Assembly: GCF_001735805.1 (NCBI RefSeq)
Contig: NZ_CP017248.1
Location: forward strand, 8,060,001-8,124,000
Length of the DNA stretch: 64,000 nt
Direction: 5' to 3'
Source: Streptomyces fodineus
GTDB taxonomy: Bacteria > Actinomycetota > Actinomycetes > Streptomycetales > Streptomycetaceae
How positions within the stretch are numbered: the stretch's first letter is position 1; each line of letters starts with the position of its first letter. Made by a program: the position numbers and the translations under genes. Below, piece after piece: positions 49,101 to 59,356 of this stretch. The notes under the pieces were generated by a model. It did not search any database. It was not told where the DNA came from and saw nothing but the letters and a program-made list of their open reading frames with translations.

Positions 49101-52100
49101 CCGCTGCGCTACGGCATCCCGCCCGCCTCCCTCGGCAGCATCGAACCCGTCCAGCTGCTGTCCCTGGAGGCGGCCCGCCGGGCGCTGGAGGACGCCGGAT
49201 ACGGCGACCGGGGGCGGAAGTTCGACCGCGCGCGGACCTCCGTCGTCTTCGGCGCCGAGGCGGGCAGCGACCTGTCCAACGCCGTCACCCTGCGCGCCGT
49301 CCTGCCCTCGTACTACGGCAAGGTCCCCGACGGCATCGAGGAGCAGCTGCCCCGGCTGACCGAGGACTCCTTCCCCGGCATGCTCGCCAACGTCATCTCC
49401 GGCCGGATCGCCAACCGCCTCGACCTGGGCGGCGCCAACTTCACCGTCGACGCCGCCTGCGCCTCCTCCCTCGCCGCCCTCGACGTGGCCTGCAAGGAAC
49501 TCGTCTCCGGCACCAGCGACCTGGCGCTGTGCGGCGGCGCCGACCTGCACAACGGCATCAACGACTTCGTCCTGTTCTCCTCCGTCCACGCGCTCTCCCC
49601 GACCGGACGCTCCCGCGCCTTCGACTCCTCCGCCGACGGCATCGCCCTCGGTGAGGGCGTGGCCTGCGTGGTCCTCAAACGGCTCGCCGACGCCGAACGC
49701 GACGGCGACCGCATCTACGGCGTGGTCAAGGGCCTCGGCTCCGCCAGCGACGGCCGCTCCCTCGGCCTGACCGCCCCCCGCCCCGAAGGACAGCGGGCGG
49801 CGCTGGAACGCGCGTACCGCAACGCCGGGGTCTCACCCGCGGACGTCGGCCTGGTCGAGGCACACGGCACCGGGACCGTCGTCGGCGACCGCACCGAACT
49901 CACCGTTCTCTCCGAGGTGTTCACCGAGGCCGGAGCCGGCGCGGGCGGCTGTGCGCTGGGCTCGGTCAAGTCGCAGATCGGGCACACCAAGTGCGCCGCC
50001 GGGCTCGCCGGCCTCATCAAGACCGCGCTCGCGCTGTACACCGGGGTCACCCCGCCCACCCTGCACCTGGAGCGGCCCAACCCGGCCTGGACGGAGGACG
50101 ACAGCCCCTTCGTCTTCCACACCCGCGCCCGGCCCTGGATGGCACCGGCCGCCGAACGCCTCGCGGGGGTCAGCGCGTTCGGCTTCGGCGGTACCAACTT
50201 CCACGCCGTGCTGGCCGCCCACGCCGACGCCGTACCACCCCGGCAGGCCCTGGACGCCTGGCCGGCCGAGCTGTTCCTGTTCCGGGGCCGGGACACGGCG
50301 GCGGCCCACCGGCAGGCCGAGCAGCTCCTGTGCGCCGCCGAGACCGACGGGCCCCCCTGGCGCCTGCGGGACCTCGCCCTCGCCGCGGCCCACCGCGCCG
50401 ACACCTCCCACGAACCGGTACGGGCCGCGCTCGTGTCCCGCGACACCGAGGAACTCAGAGGGCAACTGCGGCGGCTCCTGGCGGGGGAGAGTGATCCGGC
50501 CGCGGGGATTCATATTGCGGGCGCGGTCGCCCATGGTGCGGGCGCGGTGGCCCATGGTGCTGCGGACCCGATGGCGGCCGGTGCTGCTGCGGGTGCGGTG
50601 GGGGCCGGTGCCGCTGATCCGGTGTGGGGGGAGGTCACTGACCGGACCCCGGAGGGCGGCGCGGGCCCGGTGCGCCGCCAAGCCGAAAGGCCGGCTGTGG
50701 ACGGCGCCGCGGACCCGCCGCACCGCGCGGCCGCGGACCCCGTGCCGGGCAAGGTCGCCTTCCTCTTCCCCGGACAGGGCAGCCAGCGTCCCGGCATGCT
50801 CGCCGAGCTTCTGGTGCACCTGCCCGAGCTGCGGTACTACCTGGACCTCGGCCGTGCGCACACCGACACCGTCCATCCACCGGCCGCCTTCGACGACGCC
50901 GCACGGGAGCGTCGCCGGGCCGCGCTCACCGACACCCGCAGCGCGCAGCCCGCCCTCGGCATCACGGGCCTCGCCGCGCACGCCTTCCTGACCGCGGCCG
51001 GGGTCCACCCCGACCAGGCCGCCGGCCACAGCTACGGCGAACTGGTCGCCCTCGCCGCGGCCGGCGCCCTCGACCCCGAGACGCTGCTGGAGCTGAGCGC
51101 CGAGCGGGCCGGCGCGATCCTGGCCGCGGCGGGCGACGACCCGGGCACCATGGCCGCCGTCGGCGCCCCCGCCGAGACAGTCGTACGCACCCTGCGCACG
51201 GCAGACGCACCCGCCTCGGTCGTCGTCGCCAACCTCAACGCGCCCGAGCAGACGGTGATTTCGGGGCCCACGGCGGACATCGAGGCAGCGGTACGGCTGC
51301 TGCGGGCCGCCGGGCTCGGGGCGCGGCGCATCCCTGTGGCCTGCGCCTTCCACAGCCCGCTCGTGGCCGGGGCGGGGGAGCGGTTCGCCAAGGTTCTCGC
51401 GGACAAGACGGTACGGGCGCCCGAGTTCCCCGTGTGGGCCAACCGCACGGCCGCGCCCTACCCGCACGACCCCGACGGGGTGCGCACCGAACTCGCCGCC
51501 CAGATCGGTGCCCCGGTCGCGTTCGCCGCCCAGATCGAGGCGATGTACGAGGCCGGCGCGCGCGTCTTCGTCGAGGCGGGCCCCGGCACGGTCCTCACCC
51601 GGCTGGTCGGACGGATCCTCGGCGACCGCCCGCACCGCACGGTCGCCTGCGAACCGTCCGCCGACAGCGGCCTGCGCGGCTGGCTCGACGCCCTCGCCCA
51701 ACTGGCCGTCGCCGGACAGCCGGTGCGCACCGCCTGGCTCCTGCGGGGCCGCGACGCCGTCGACGCGCTGCGCGCCCCGGCGCCGCGGCGGCCCGGCTGG
51801 ACGGTCGACGGGCAGCTGGTCCGCACCGCCGACGGAGCACTCCTGCCCGGTGCCCTCGCACCGGCCCGACGAGTCGTGGAGACGACCGTGACCACCGACC
51901 AGCCGTACGGCGCCCCGGCCGACCGGGACGCGCTCATCTCCGAATTCCTGCGCACCAGCCGGGAGATGATCGCCGCCCAGCGTGACGTCCTGCTCACCTA
52001 CTTCGGCGCCACGCCCGGCGTCACACCACCGGCTCCCGTGGCACCCGTACCGGCGCCGCAGCCCAGCCTGCCCGAACTCCAGCCGGTGGCAGCGCAGTTG

Positions 52101-54062
52101 TCCGAGCCGGTCGGCGAGGAGCCGGTGGACGACGTGGCGCGGGTCGTCCTGGAGATCATCAGCGAACGCACCGGCTACCCCCTCGACATGATCGAACCCG
52201 ACCTCGATCTGGAGGCCGATCTCAGCATCGACTCGATCAAACGGGCCGAGATAGCGGGCGAACTCGCCCAGCGCCTGGGCATCGCCGGCGGCGCCGACGT
52301 CCTCGACGACGCCGAACTGGAGGAACTGGCCAAGGCACGCACGGCGGCAGCGGTGACGGCATGGCTGACGTCCCGGGTCGGCGCACAGCCCGGCGACGGG
52401 AGCACGCAGGCCGAGGCGCGGTACACCGGCGACGGGAACACGCAGGCCGAGGTGCGGTACACCGGCCACGGGAGCGGCCAGGCCAAGGTGCGGGACACCG
52501 GTGACGGGAGCGGGCAGCCCGTGGCGCCGTACGCCGGCGGCGGGAGTGCGCCGACCGGTGAGCCGCACACCCCCGTCGCCGTGGCCCCCCGCCGGTGTGA
52601 GCTGCGACTCGTGCCCCTGCCGGAGCCCGACCCGGCCACCGCCCCCGCCCCCGACGACCTGTCCGGCCGGCGTTTCGCCCTCCTCGGGGACGGTGAGGGC
52701 GCGGCGGCCGAGGTCGCGGAGCGGCTCGCCGGATACGGCGTCGAAGCGGTGCCCCTCGACCGGGGGCACCTCCTCACCGCGGCCGACGGCCCGCTCGACG
52801 GTGTCGTGTACCTCGGCGCGCTTCCCGGCCCGGACCTCCCGGTGCTGCCGGACGCCTTCCCGGTGCTCCAGGCGGCGCTGGCGTGCGGCCCGCGGCGGCT
52901 GCTCGCCGTCCGGGCCGCCGACCCCACGGGGGCACTGCGGGCGGCCGGGCTGGACGGACTGTTCCGCAGCGTCGGCCGCGAGTACCCGGACCTGCTCGCA
53001 CGAGTCGTAGCCGTCGCGGACACCGCCCCGGCGGCCGTCGCCGACGCCGTACTGGCCGAGCTGCGCGCACCCGGACCGGCCCCCGTCGTCCTGCGTACGG
53101 CGGCCGGAGCCCGGCAGGGTCTCGCCCTCCTTCCCGCACCTCTCGGCCCGCTCGCCGCCACCGGCGCCGGACCCGCCGGTGACGGCGCCGCCGAAGCGGC
53201 CGCGCTCGGCCTCGACCGGGACTCCGTGATCCTGCTCGTCGGCGGCGCCCGGGGCATCACCGCGAGGTTCGCGGCCACGCTGGCCGGAGCCGGCCGCTGC
53301 CGTATCGAGCTGCTGGGCCGTACCCCGGCGCCCACCGCGCCCGAGGAACCGCACACCGCCGCCGCCCGCACCCCCGTCGAGCTGCGCGCGGCACTCGCGG
53401 CCGGCTCCGGCGCGGCCGGACCCGCCGAGATCAACCGGGCCGCCGAACTGATCCTCGCCCAGCGGGAGATCACCACGACCCTCACCGAACTCGGCGCACT
53501 CGGCAGCCTGGCCCGCTACCACTCGGTGGACTTCCGGGACCGGGATGCCGTCCTGCGGGCGGTCAAGGAGATCCACGCCGAACACGGCCGGCTCGACGGA
53601 GTCGTCTTCGCCGCCGGGGTGATCGAGGACCGGCTGATCGCCGACAAGACCCCCGAGTCCTTCCAGCGGGTCTACGGCACGAAGACGGCCGGGGCCGCCG
53701 CGCTGTTCGCCGCCCTGGACGACCTGCCGGGCGCGCCCGCCTTCACCGTGCTGTTCGGCAGCGTCGCCGCCGTCCTCGGCAACCGCGGCCAGGCCGACTA
53801 CGCCGCCGCCAACGACGCCCTGGAAGCGCTGGGCGCGGACTGGGCCGCCAGGACGGGCACTCGCGCGCTGACCGTCCACTGGGGACCCTGGGCGCCGTCC
53901 GGCACGCACGGCGGGATGGTCGGCGCGGACCTGGGCCGCGAGTACGCCCGGCGCGGGATCGAACTGATCGACCCGGACGAGGGCACCGCCGCCCTGCTCC
54001 GGGAACTCGCCTGGGGCGAACCGTCGGCCCGAGCCGTCGTCTACGCCGCGTCGGGCTGGTGA
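46170..54062 (+). CDS. PUFA-synthase-like PKS: two NPD enoyl-reductase-like domains, KS, AT, ACP, KR
   Basis: A 2630-residue iterative-type synthase. Domains with residues from ATG 46170: NPD1 ~1-280 (flavin motif RGAESGGRIGE), 13-residue tandem repeat 281-525, NPD2 ~540-895 (VAQGPMTRVSD, FEGSECGGHVGP), KS 912-1340 (Cys1097 in DAACASSL, HGTGT, GHTKCAAG), AT ~1527-1860 (GQGSQRPGM, GHSYGEL with Ser1621), one ACP ~1980-2060 (Ser2022 in SIDSIKRAE), KR ~2345-2627 (GGARGITARFA, DYAAANDALEAL). PfaD-type NPD domains are the enoyl reductases of PUFA synthases, so this combines PfaA and PfaD. GTG 46140 is possible but without ribosome site. The next gene starts one base after the stop, so they are coupled. 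Confidence 0.9.
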   Translation: MTSPVRAHDLVLCLTPFGEPDAGLTTAACAAGALGILDLGTGDRRAREELSRLIRAAPGPFGIRVTGRCTLTPADVGEAPDTVVRTPDASWTIPELTAGYRVLAEVTDIGQAHTAVRAGARGLIARGAESGGRIGELSTFVLLQQLLSDGELSGVPIWACGGIGPRTAAAAVAGGATGVVLDSQLALLAESALPETVRSVLRSLDGSETVVLGGHRVLRRRDPDAPHPPADDPDAVASLLGATDLRGRLLPVGQDGFLAARLAERCGDVRRLVREVSAAIGGVADGGSASVPVHELAEGGPASRAPRGVAGDGPGSVSTPDAADGGPASVVMRGVAGGGPGSVVSRGVGEGGPAPVVVHEVADGGQASVPTPDAADGGPASMAMHGVAGDGSASAVMRGVGGDGPGSVSTRELAEGGPAPRAPRGVAGGGPGPVSTPEVADGDPALRAPRGVGGSASMAIPGVAGDGPGSVSTPEVADGDPALRAPRGVGEGGSASVVMRAVAGDGPASMAMQGVAGDGSASAVMRGVADRGAAAALRPGSAMSRALGTRLPVAQGPMTRVSDQAGFAAAVAADGALPFLALALADGERTRSLLTEARAVLEGRPWGVGVLGFAPEDVRSAQLDAVRELRPTHAVIAGGRPAQAETLERAGIHTFLHVPSPGLLRQFLDAGARRFVFEGSECGGHVGPRASFPLWEAQLAVLEDFLGGADDAQARRLEVFFAGGVHDERSAAMVAALAAPLTARGAAVGVLMGTAYLFTEEAVAHGAIRPLFQRQVLTATTTALLETAPGHATRCVPSPFTAGYRAREAALRARGLPDREIWESLERLNVGRLRIASKGVQRGADGELATVGEERQLADGMFMAGEVAVLRSATTTLAGLHRSVTDGAADFLTRRAVRPSASSAAEPQPPAPLDIAIVGMACMFPQAPDLAAFWADVVAGRDAVTEVPPERWDPAVHHTAGSTASKWGGFLPRIPFDPLRYGIPPASLGSIEPVQLLSLEAARRALEDAGYGDRGRKFDRARTSVVFGAEAGSDLSNAVTLRAVLPSYYGKVPDGIEEQLPRLTEDSFPGMLANVISGRIANRLDLGGANFTVDAACASSLAALDVACKELVSGTSDLALCGGADLHNGINDFVLFSSVHALSPTGRSRAFDSSADGIALGEGVACVVLKRLADAERDGDRIYGVVKGLGSASDGRSLGLTAPRPEGQRAALERAYRNAGVSPADVGLVEAHGTGTVVGDRTELTVLSEVFTEAGAGAGGCALGSVKSQIGHTKCAAGLAGLIKTALALYTGVTPPTLHLERPNPAWTEDDSPFVFHTRARPWMAPAAERLAGVSAFGFGGTNFHAVLAAHADAVPPRQALDAWPAELFLFRGRDTAAAHRQAEQLLCAAETDGPPWRLRDLALAAAHRADTSHEPVRAALVSRDTEELRGQLRRLLAGESDPAAGIHIAGAVAHGAGAVAHGAADPMAAGAAAGAVGAGAADPVWGEVTDRTPEGGAGPVRRQAERPAVDGAADPPHRAAADPVPGKVAFLFPGQGSQRPGMLAELLVHLPELRYYLDLGRAHTDTVHPPAAFDDAARERRRAALTDTRSAQPALGITGLAAHAFLTAAGVHPDQAAGHSYGELVALAAAGALDPETLLELSAERAGAILAAAGDDPGTMAAVGAPAETVVRTLRTADAPASVVVANLNAPEQTVISGPTADIEAAVRLLRAAGLGARRIPVACAFHSPLVAGAGERFAKVLADKTVRAPEFPVWANRTAAPYPHDPDGVRTELAAQIGAPVAFAAQIEAMYEAGARVFVEAGPGTVLTRLVGRILGDRPHRTVACEPSADSGLRGWLDALAQLAVAGQPVRTAWLLRGRDAVDALRAPAPRRPGWTVDGQLVRTADGALLPGALAPARRVVETTVTTDQPYGAPADRDALISEFLRTSREMIAAQRDVLLTYFGATPGVTPPAPVAPVPAPQPSLPELQPVAAQLSEPVGEEPVDDVARVVLEIISERTGYPLDMIEPDLDLEADLSIDSIKRAEIAGELAQRLGIAGGADVLDDAELEELAKARTAAAVTAWLTSRVGAQPGDGSTQAEARYTGDGNTQAEVRYTGHGSGQAKVRDTGDGSGQPVAPYAGGGSAPTGEPHTPVAVAPRRCELRLVPLPEPDPATAPAPDDLSGRRFALLGDGEGAAAEVAERLAGYGVEAVPLDRGHLLTAADGPLDGVVYLGALPGPDLPVLPDAFPVLQAALACGPRRLLAVRAADPTGALRAAGLDGLFRSVGREYPDLLARVVAVADTAPAAVADAVLAELRAPGPAPVVLRTAAGARQGLALLPAPLGPLAATGAGPAGDGAAEAAALGLDRDSVILLVGGARGITARFAATLAGAGRCRIELLGRTPAPTAPEEPHTAAARTPVELRAALAAGSGAAGPAEINRAAELILAQREITTTLTELGALGSLARYHSVDFRDRDAVLRAVKEIHAEHGRLDGVVFAAGVIEDRLIADKTPESFQRVYGTKTAGAAALFAALDDLPGAPAFTVLFGSVAAVLGNRGQADYAAANDALEALGADWAARTGTRALTVHWGPWAPSGTHGGMVGADLGREYARRGIELIDPDEGTAALLRELAWGEPSARAVVYAASGW
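47010..47744 (+). repeat. 39-bp minisatellite coding 13-residue units inside PKS gene 1
   Basis: About 19 in-frame units (one shortened by two codons) of 39 bp, for example RGVAGDGPGSVST and PEVADGDPALRAP, sit between the two NPD domains. Units alternate between a few sub-types, several being identical at distance (PEVADGDPALRAP twice, RGVAGDGPGSVST-like four times), indicating recent duplications and probably length variation between strains. It forms a flexible Gly/Ala/Pro-rich linker. Confidence 0.9.
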
Positions 54063-54063
54063 C

Positions 54064-57000
54064 ATGACGGCACGTCAGATTCCCATCGCCATAGTCGGCA
54101 TGGCGGTGCTGCTGCCGGGCGCCCCCGGACTCGACGCCTACTGGCGCAACCTGCGCGACGGCGTCGACGCGATCAGTGACGTCCCCGCGGGCCGTTGGGA
54201 CGCCGACTACTACCGGCCCGGCTCGGCCACCGGACCGGCCGCCCCCGACCAGATCTACTGCCGGCGCGGCGGATTCGTGGACGGCCTGGCCGAGGTGGAC
54301 GTCACCCGGTACGGCATCATGCCCGCCTCGGTGCCCGGCACCGAGCCCGACCAGCTGATCGCCCTCGACGTGGCCGCCGCCGCGCTCGCCGACGCGGGCG
54401 GCGACGAACGGCTCCCGGCCCGGGACCGGATCGGCGTGGCCCTGGGCCGCGGCGGCTATCTCACCCCCGGCCTGGTCCGCCTGGACCAGCGGGTGCGTAC
54501 GGCCGGACAGCTGACCCGCACCCTGGGCGAGCTGTTACCCGACCTCACCGCCGACCAACTCGCCCGCGTCCGCGCGGCGTTCACCGAACGGCTCGGCCCC
54601 GACAGCCCGGAGTCCGCGATCGGCCTGGTCCCCAACCTGGCCGCCTCCCGCATCGCCAACCGGCTCGACCTGCGCGGCCCCGCCTACACCGTGGACGCCG
54701 CCTGCGCCTCCTCACTGGTCGCCGTGGACCAGGCGGTCACCGAACTCACCACCGGCCGCTGCGATCTGATGCTCGCCGGGGGAGTGCACCACTGCCACGA
54801 CATCACCCTCTGGAGCGTCTTCGCCCAGCTGCGCGCCCTGTCCCCGACCCAGCGCATCCGCCCCTTCCACCGCGACGCCGACGGCATCCTCATCGGCGAG
54901 GGCACGGGCGTCGTCGTACTGAAGCGGCTCACGGACGCCGAACGCGCCGGCGACCGCGTGTACGCGGTGATCCGGGGCACCGGCGTGGCCAGCGACGGCC
55001 GTACGGCGGCACTCGCCACCCCCGACCCGGCCGGGCAGGCCAGAGCCGTACGGCAGGCCTGGCGGGCCGCCGGGCTCGACCCCGCCGCACCGGACTCCAT
55101 CGGCCTGCTGGAGGCCCACGGCACCGCGACCCCCGCCGGAGACGCGGCCGAACTCGCCACGCTGGCCGAGGTGTTCGGCCCTCCAGCCGGCGATGCCTTC
55201 CGTCCGGTCCTCGGCTCGGTGAAGTCGATGATCGGCCACACCATGCCGGCCGCCGGGGTCGCCGGCCTGGTCAAAGCCGTCCTCGCCCTCCACCACCGCA
55301 CCCTCCTGCCCACCCTCCACTGCGACACCCCACACCCCGCACTCACCACCACCCGCTTCCACACGGTGCACCAAGCCCGCTCCTGGGAGACCGCCCCCCG
55401 GCAGCCCCTCCGCCGAGCCGCGGTGAACGCCTTCGGATTCGGCGGGATCAACGCCCATGTGGTGCTGGAGGAGGCGCCCGGGGCGGGGGAGGCGCCGGGT
55501 GCGTCGGTCCACCGGGCGGAGGCTTCGGCCCAGGATGCGCGCCCCTCTGCTGTGCCCTCGCGGGCCGCCGCCCGTCCGGTGCCGGAAAAGGCGACCGGTG
55601 TGCCGTCCGTGTCCGCGTCCGCTTCCGTGCAGGTCGACGAGGCCGAGCGGATCCTGCTGCTCGCCGCCGACGGTGTGGCGGACCTCTCGGCCCTCCTCGG
55701 CGCCGACGACTCGGCCGTTCTCGCCGCCGGTCTCGACCCGGCCCGGACGCACCCGGACGCCGGCCCGGTCCGGCTCGGGGTCGTGGCACCGACCGCCAAG
55801 CGGCTCGCCCTGGCCCGCCGTGCCATTGCCAAGGGCCGGGCCTGGCAGGGCCGCAGCGACGTGTGGTTCCGGCCGGGCCCGCTGCTCGGCCGCGCCGGCG
55901 GGCGGCTGGCGTTCGTCTTCCCGGGCCTGGAGGCCGACTTCACGCCCCGCACCGACGACATCGCCGCCCACTTCGGCCTCTCGCCGCTGCCCGGCACGGA
56001 CGTCCGGGTCGGTGACGTCGGACGGCACGGCTACGGGGTCGTCGGGGTGGGCCGCCTGCTGGACCAGGCGCTGCGCCGCATGGGTGTCGTACCGGACGCG
56101 GTCGCCGGGCACAGCGTCGGCGAGTGGACGGCCATGGCGGCGGCCGGACTGTACGCGGCGGACCAAGTGAACGCGTTCATGGCCGGGTTCGACCCGGACA
56201 CGGTGACCGTCCCCGGCCTCGCCTTCGCCGCGCTCGGCACCTCCGCCGCGCGAGTCCGGGCCGCGCTCGCCGAGACCTGGGCGGACTCCGGGATCGTGCT
56301 CTCCCACGACAACGCGCCCCGCCAGTCCATGGTCTGCGGGCCCGGCGCGGCGGTCGAGGAGTTCGTACGGTCCCTGCGCGCGCAGGGGGTGATCTGCCAG
56401 GTACTGCCGTTCCGCTCCGGCTTCCACACGCCGATGCTGGAACCGTACCTCGCGCCCATCAGGGAGGCCGCCGACGGCTTCCGGCTCCACCCGCCGACCG
56501 TGCCGGTCTGGTCCGGGACGACCGCCGCGCCCTTCCCACAGGCCGAGCAGGCGGTACGCGAGCTGTTCGTACGGCACCTGCTGGAACCGGTCCGCTTCCG
56601 CGAACTGACCGAGGCCCTGTACGCCGCCGGGCACCGCGTCTTCGTCCAGGCCGGCCCCGGCCGGCTCACCTCCCTGATCGACGACACCCTCGGCGACCGC
56701 GACCACCTGGCCGTCACCGCCAACGCCCCCGAACGCAGCGGCTTGTCCCAACTCCGCTGCGTGGCAACGGCGTTGTGGGTCGCCGGGGCGTCCGTCGCGC
56801 CGACGCTGCGACCGCACACGACAGCCGCTGCGACCGCGCCGACACACCGGCCCCGCCCGCCCGTTCGGCTTGACCTGGGTGGTGCCCTCGTCTCGCTGGA
56901 CGGGCCGGTGCTCGACGCACTGCGCGCGGAACTGCGCTCCGGACCGCCTGCCACGCATCCTGCGCCCGGGAGCGGCCCGGGATCGTCGCCTGCCACGCGC

Positions 57001-59036
57001 CCCGCCCCTTCGGGCAGCCCGCGCCCCCCAGCCGCGCACCCGGTGTCCACGCACCGCCCGGGACCGTCCGTCGCCGCACACCTCACGCCCGCGGCCGGCC
57101 CAAACGGGACAGGCCTTGGTGAACTCGACAGTCTGGCAACGCGCTTCCCGGCCGCCGCCGAGCTGACCGCACTGCTGCGGGACACCGCGGACACGGCGGC
57201 GGAGCTGATCGCGGCGAGTACTCGGCGCGACCGAAGGGGCGCCGCGACCGCGGCCCCGACCCCCGCGCCCACACCCCCATCTCCTCAGCCCTCCACGGCG
57301 GCTTCTGCGCACACCGCCCCAGCCCCAGCCCCAAACTCAACCACTACGATCACAACCACCATCCACATCTCCCCCCACACCATGCCCCACCTCCTGGACC
57401 ACTGCTTCTTCCTGCAACGTCCCAACTGGCCCGACGTCGAGGACCGTTGGCCGGTCGTCCCCGCCACCACACTCGTCCGGCACATGATGGACGCCGCGGA
57501 GGCGGCGTCCCCCGGCCGGCGAGCCGTCGCTGTGCGCGAGGCCCGGTTCGACCGCTGGCTCACCGCCACGCCCCCCGTCGACGTACAGGTCACCGTCACC
57601 CCGGACCCCGGCCGCCCGGACCACGTCACCGTCGCCTTCGGTCCCACGGCCCGGGCCACGGTCGAACTCGCCCCGCGTCACCCGGCACCGCCCCCGCCCA
57701 GCCCGCTTCCCGATGTCCCGGAACGCCGCCCCGAGCACACGGCCGCCCAGATATACCGGGAGCGCTGGATGTTCCACGGCCACGGCTTCCAGGGTCTGAC
57801 CGAGCTCACCGGGATCGGCGAGCGGCACATCCGCGGCGTGATCACCGTGCCCGCGGCCCCCGGCGCGCTGCTGGACAACGTGGGCCAGCTCCTCGGCTAC
57901 TGGATCATGGTGACCCGTACCGAGCGAACCGTCGTCTTCCCGGTGCGGATGCGGCACATGCGGTTCCACGGACCACACCCGGCCCCCGGCACCGAAGTCG
58001 GCTGCGTGCTGCGGATCACCTCCCTCACGGACACCGTCCTGGAGGCGGACGCGGAGCTCACCGTCGGTGATCGGGTGTGGGCCGTGATCGGCGGCTGGCA
58101 GGACCGCCGCTTCGACAACGACCCGACCACCCGGCCCGTCGAACGCTTCCCGGAGCGCAACACCCTCTCCCAGGCCATGCCCGGCGGCTGGGCGCTGGTG
58201 CACGAGCGCTGGCCGGACCTGGCCTCACGCGAGCTGATCATGCGCAACTCGCTCGGCGGCGCCGAACGCGCCGAGTACGCCGAACGTCCGCCGCGCGGCC
58301 GCAGGCAGTGGCTGCTGGGCCGGATCGCCGCCAAGGACGCCGTACGGCAGTGGCTGTGGCAGCACGGCGAAGGCCCCGTCTTCCCGGCCGAACTGCGCAT
58401 CCGCAACGACGAGTTGGGGCGACCGTACGTCACCGGGGTGCACGGCCGCGCCCTGCCCCCGCTGGACGTCTCGCTCGCCCACCGCGCCGAGGCGGCCGTG
58501 GCGATCGTACGGCCGCACACCCCGCATCCCGGCCCCGGCATCGACATCGAAGAGGTCACCCGGCGCGATCCGGCGACCCTCGCCACCGCGCTCGGCCCGC
58601 AGGAACTCCGGTTGCTGCGCGCCGCGTCGGCGGACGGTCCCGATCCGCAGGAGCTGTGGTTCACCCGCTTCTGGGCGGCCAAGGAGGCGGTCGCCAAGGC
58701 CGAGGGCGTCGGATTCGGCGGCCGGCCACGGGACTTCACGGTGCTGGAGACCGCCCCGGACGGCAGCCGGCTGCTGGTCTCCGGCCGCCTGGAACGCGCC
58801 TACACCGTGCACTGCGCCCCGGTGGCCAATCCACCGGCGCTGCCGCGGCGCGCCTACGTGGTGGCCTGGACGACCGGACCCGGAACCGACGGCGGACACC
58901 CTGACAGCAGCCACCCCGACCACGGACACCCCGACCACGGACAGCCCGACGGCGGACATCGCGGCGACGGCCACACCGACGGCGCACACCCCAACGACGG
59001 ACACCCCGACGAAGCAGCCGAGGAGTACCCCGATGA
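54064..59036 (+). CDS. Second PUFA-like PKS subunit: KS, AT, DH and fused phosphopantetheinyl transferase; stop codon out of frame
   Basis: Domains by residue from ATG 54064: KS 1-475 (Cys214 in DAACASSLV, HGTATPAGD, GHTMPAAG, all intact), AT ~610-900 (VAGHSVGEWTAMAAA, Ser684; the usual FPGQG loop is FPGLEADF, as in PfaB-like ATs), DH ~1095-1340 (His1113 in LLDHCFFLQRP), and an Sfp-type PPTase ~1400-1630 (GIDIEEV, WAAKEAVAKAEGVGFGG). The frame then runs through a GHPD-rich repeat. At 59034-59036 a TGA overlaps the ATG of the ACP, the normal coupling, but it is in another frame: as written, the frame stays open to 61344. End given assumes a one-base slip before 59034. Confidence 0.85.
58891..59015 (+). 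repeat. 15-bp repeat coding HGHPD at the 3' end of PKS gene 2
   Basis: CACGGACACCCCGAC and variants recur at 58921 and after, giving SSHPDHGHPDHGQPD and later GHTDGAHPNDGHPD. It is in the segment between the PPTase domain and the ACP start, exactly where the reading frame fails to reach the expected TGA. Repeats like this invite indels and assembly errors. Confidence 0.75.
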
Positions 59037-59353
59037 AGCCCACCCAGCCGGCCCCGGCGCAGCCCACCGTCGACACCGTGCTCGCCGACATCACCGGCAT
59101 GCTCCGCACGGTGCTCGCGGAGTACGGCGACGACGACGTGCCGATCGGCCTGTCCACCACCTTCAACCGCGACCTGGAACTGGAGAGCATCGACCTCGTC
59201 ACCCTGGCCGGGCTGCTGGAGGAGCGCTACGGGCAGCGGGTCAACCTCGCCGAGTTCCTGGCCGGCATGGAGTTCGACGAGATCGTCGAGCTGACCGTCG
59301 GCCGGCTCGTGGAGTACGTGGTGTGGAGCCTGAAGTCCACGCAGGCGGGCTGA
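59033..59353 (+). CDS. Free acyl carrier protein
   Basis: A 106-residue ACP, somewhat longer than usual because of a Pro-rich start. The phosphopantetheine Ser is at position 52 in DLELESIDLVTLAGLLEE; helix 2 and the acidic surface are typical. GAGGAG (59020-59025) is seven bases before ATG. As the PPTase is fused to the preceding PKS protein, this ACP is probably its partner as loading or accepting carrier in the same pathway. Confidence 0.9.
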   Translation: MKPTQPAPAQPTVDTVLADITGMLRTVLAEYGDDDVPIGLSTTFNRDLELESIDLVTLAGLLEERYGQRVNLAEFLAGMEFDEIVELTVGRLVEYVVWSLKSTQAG

Positions 59354-59356
59354 GCC

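Noticed and set aside
49833..54065. A 1410-codon open frame on the minus strand opposite the PKS 1 gene
   Set aside because: It is antisense to KS, AT, ACP and KR domains with clear motifs; the minus reading is low-complexity Gly/Arg/Val/Ala and shows no domain.
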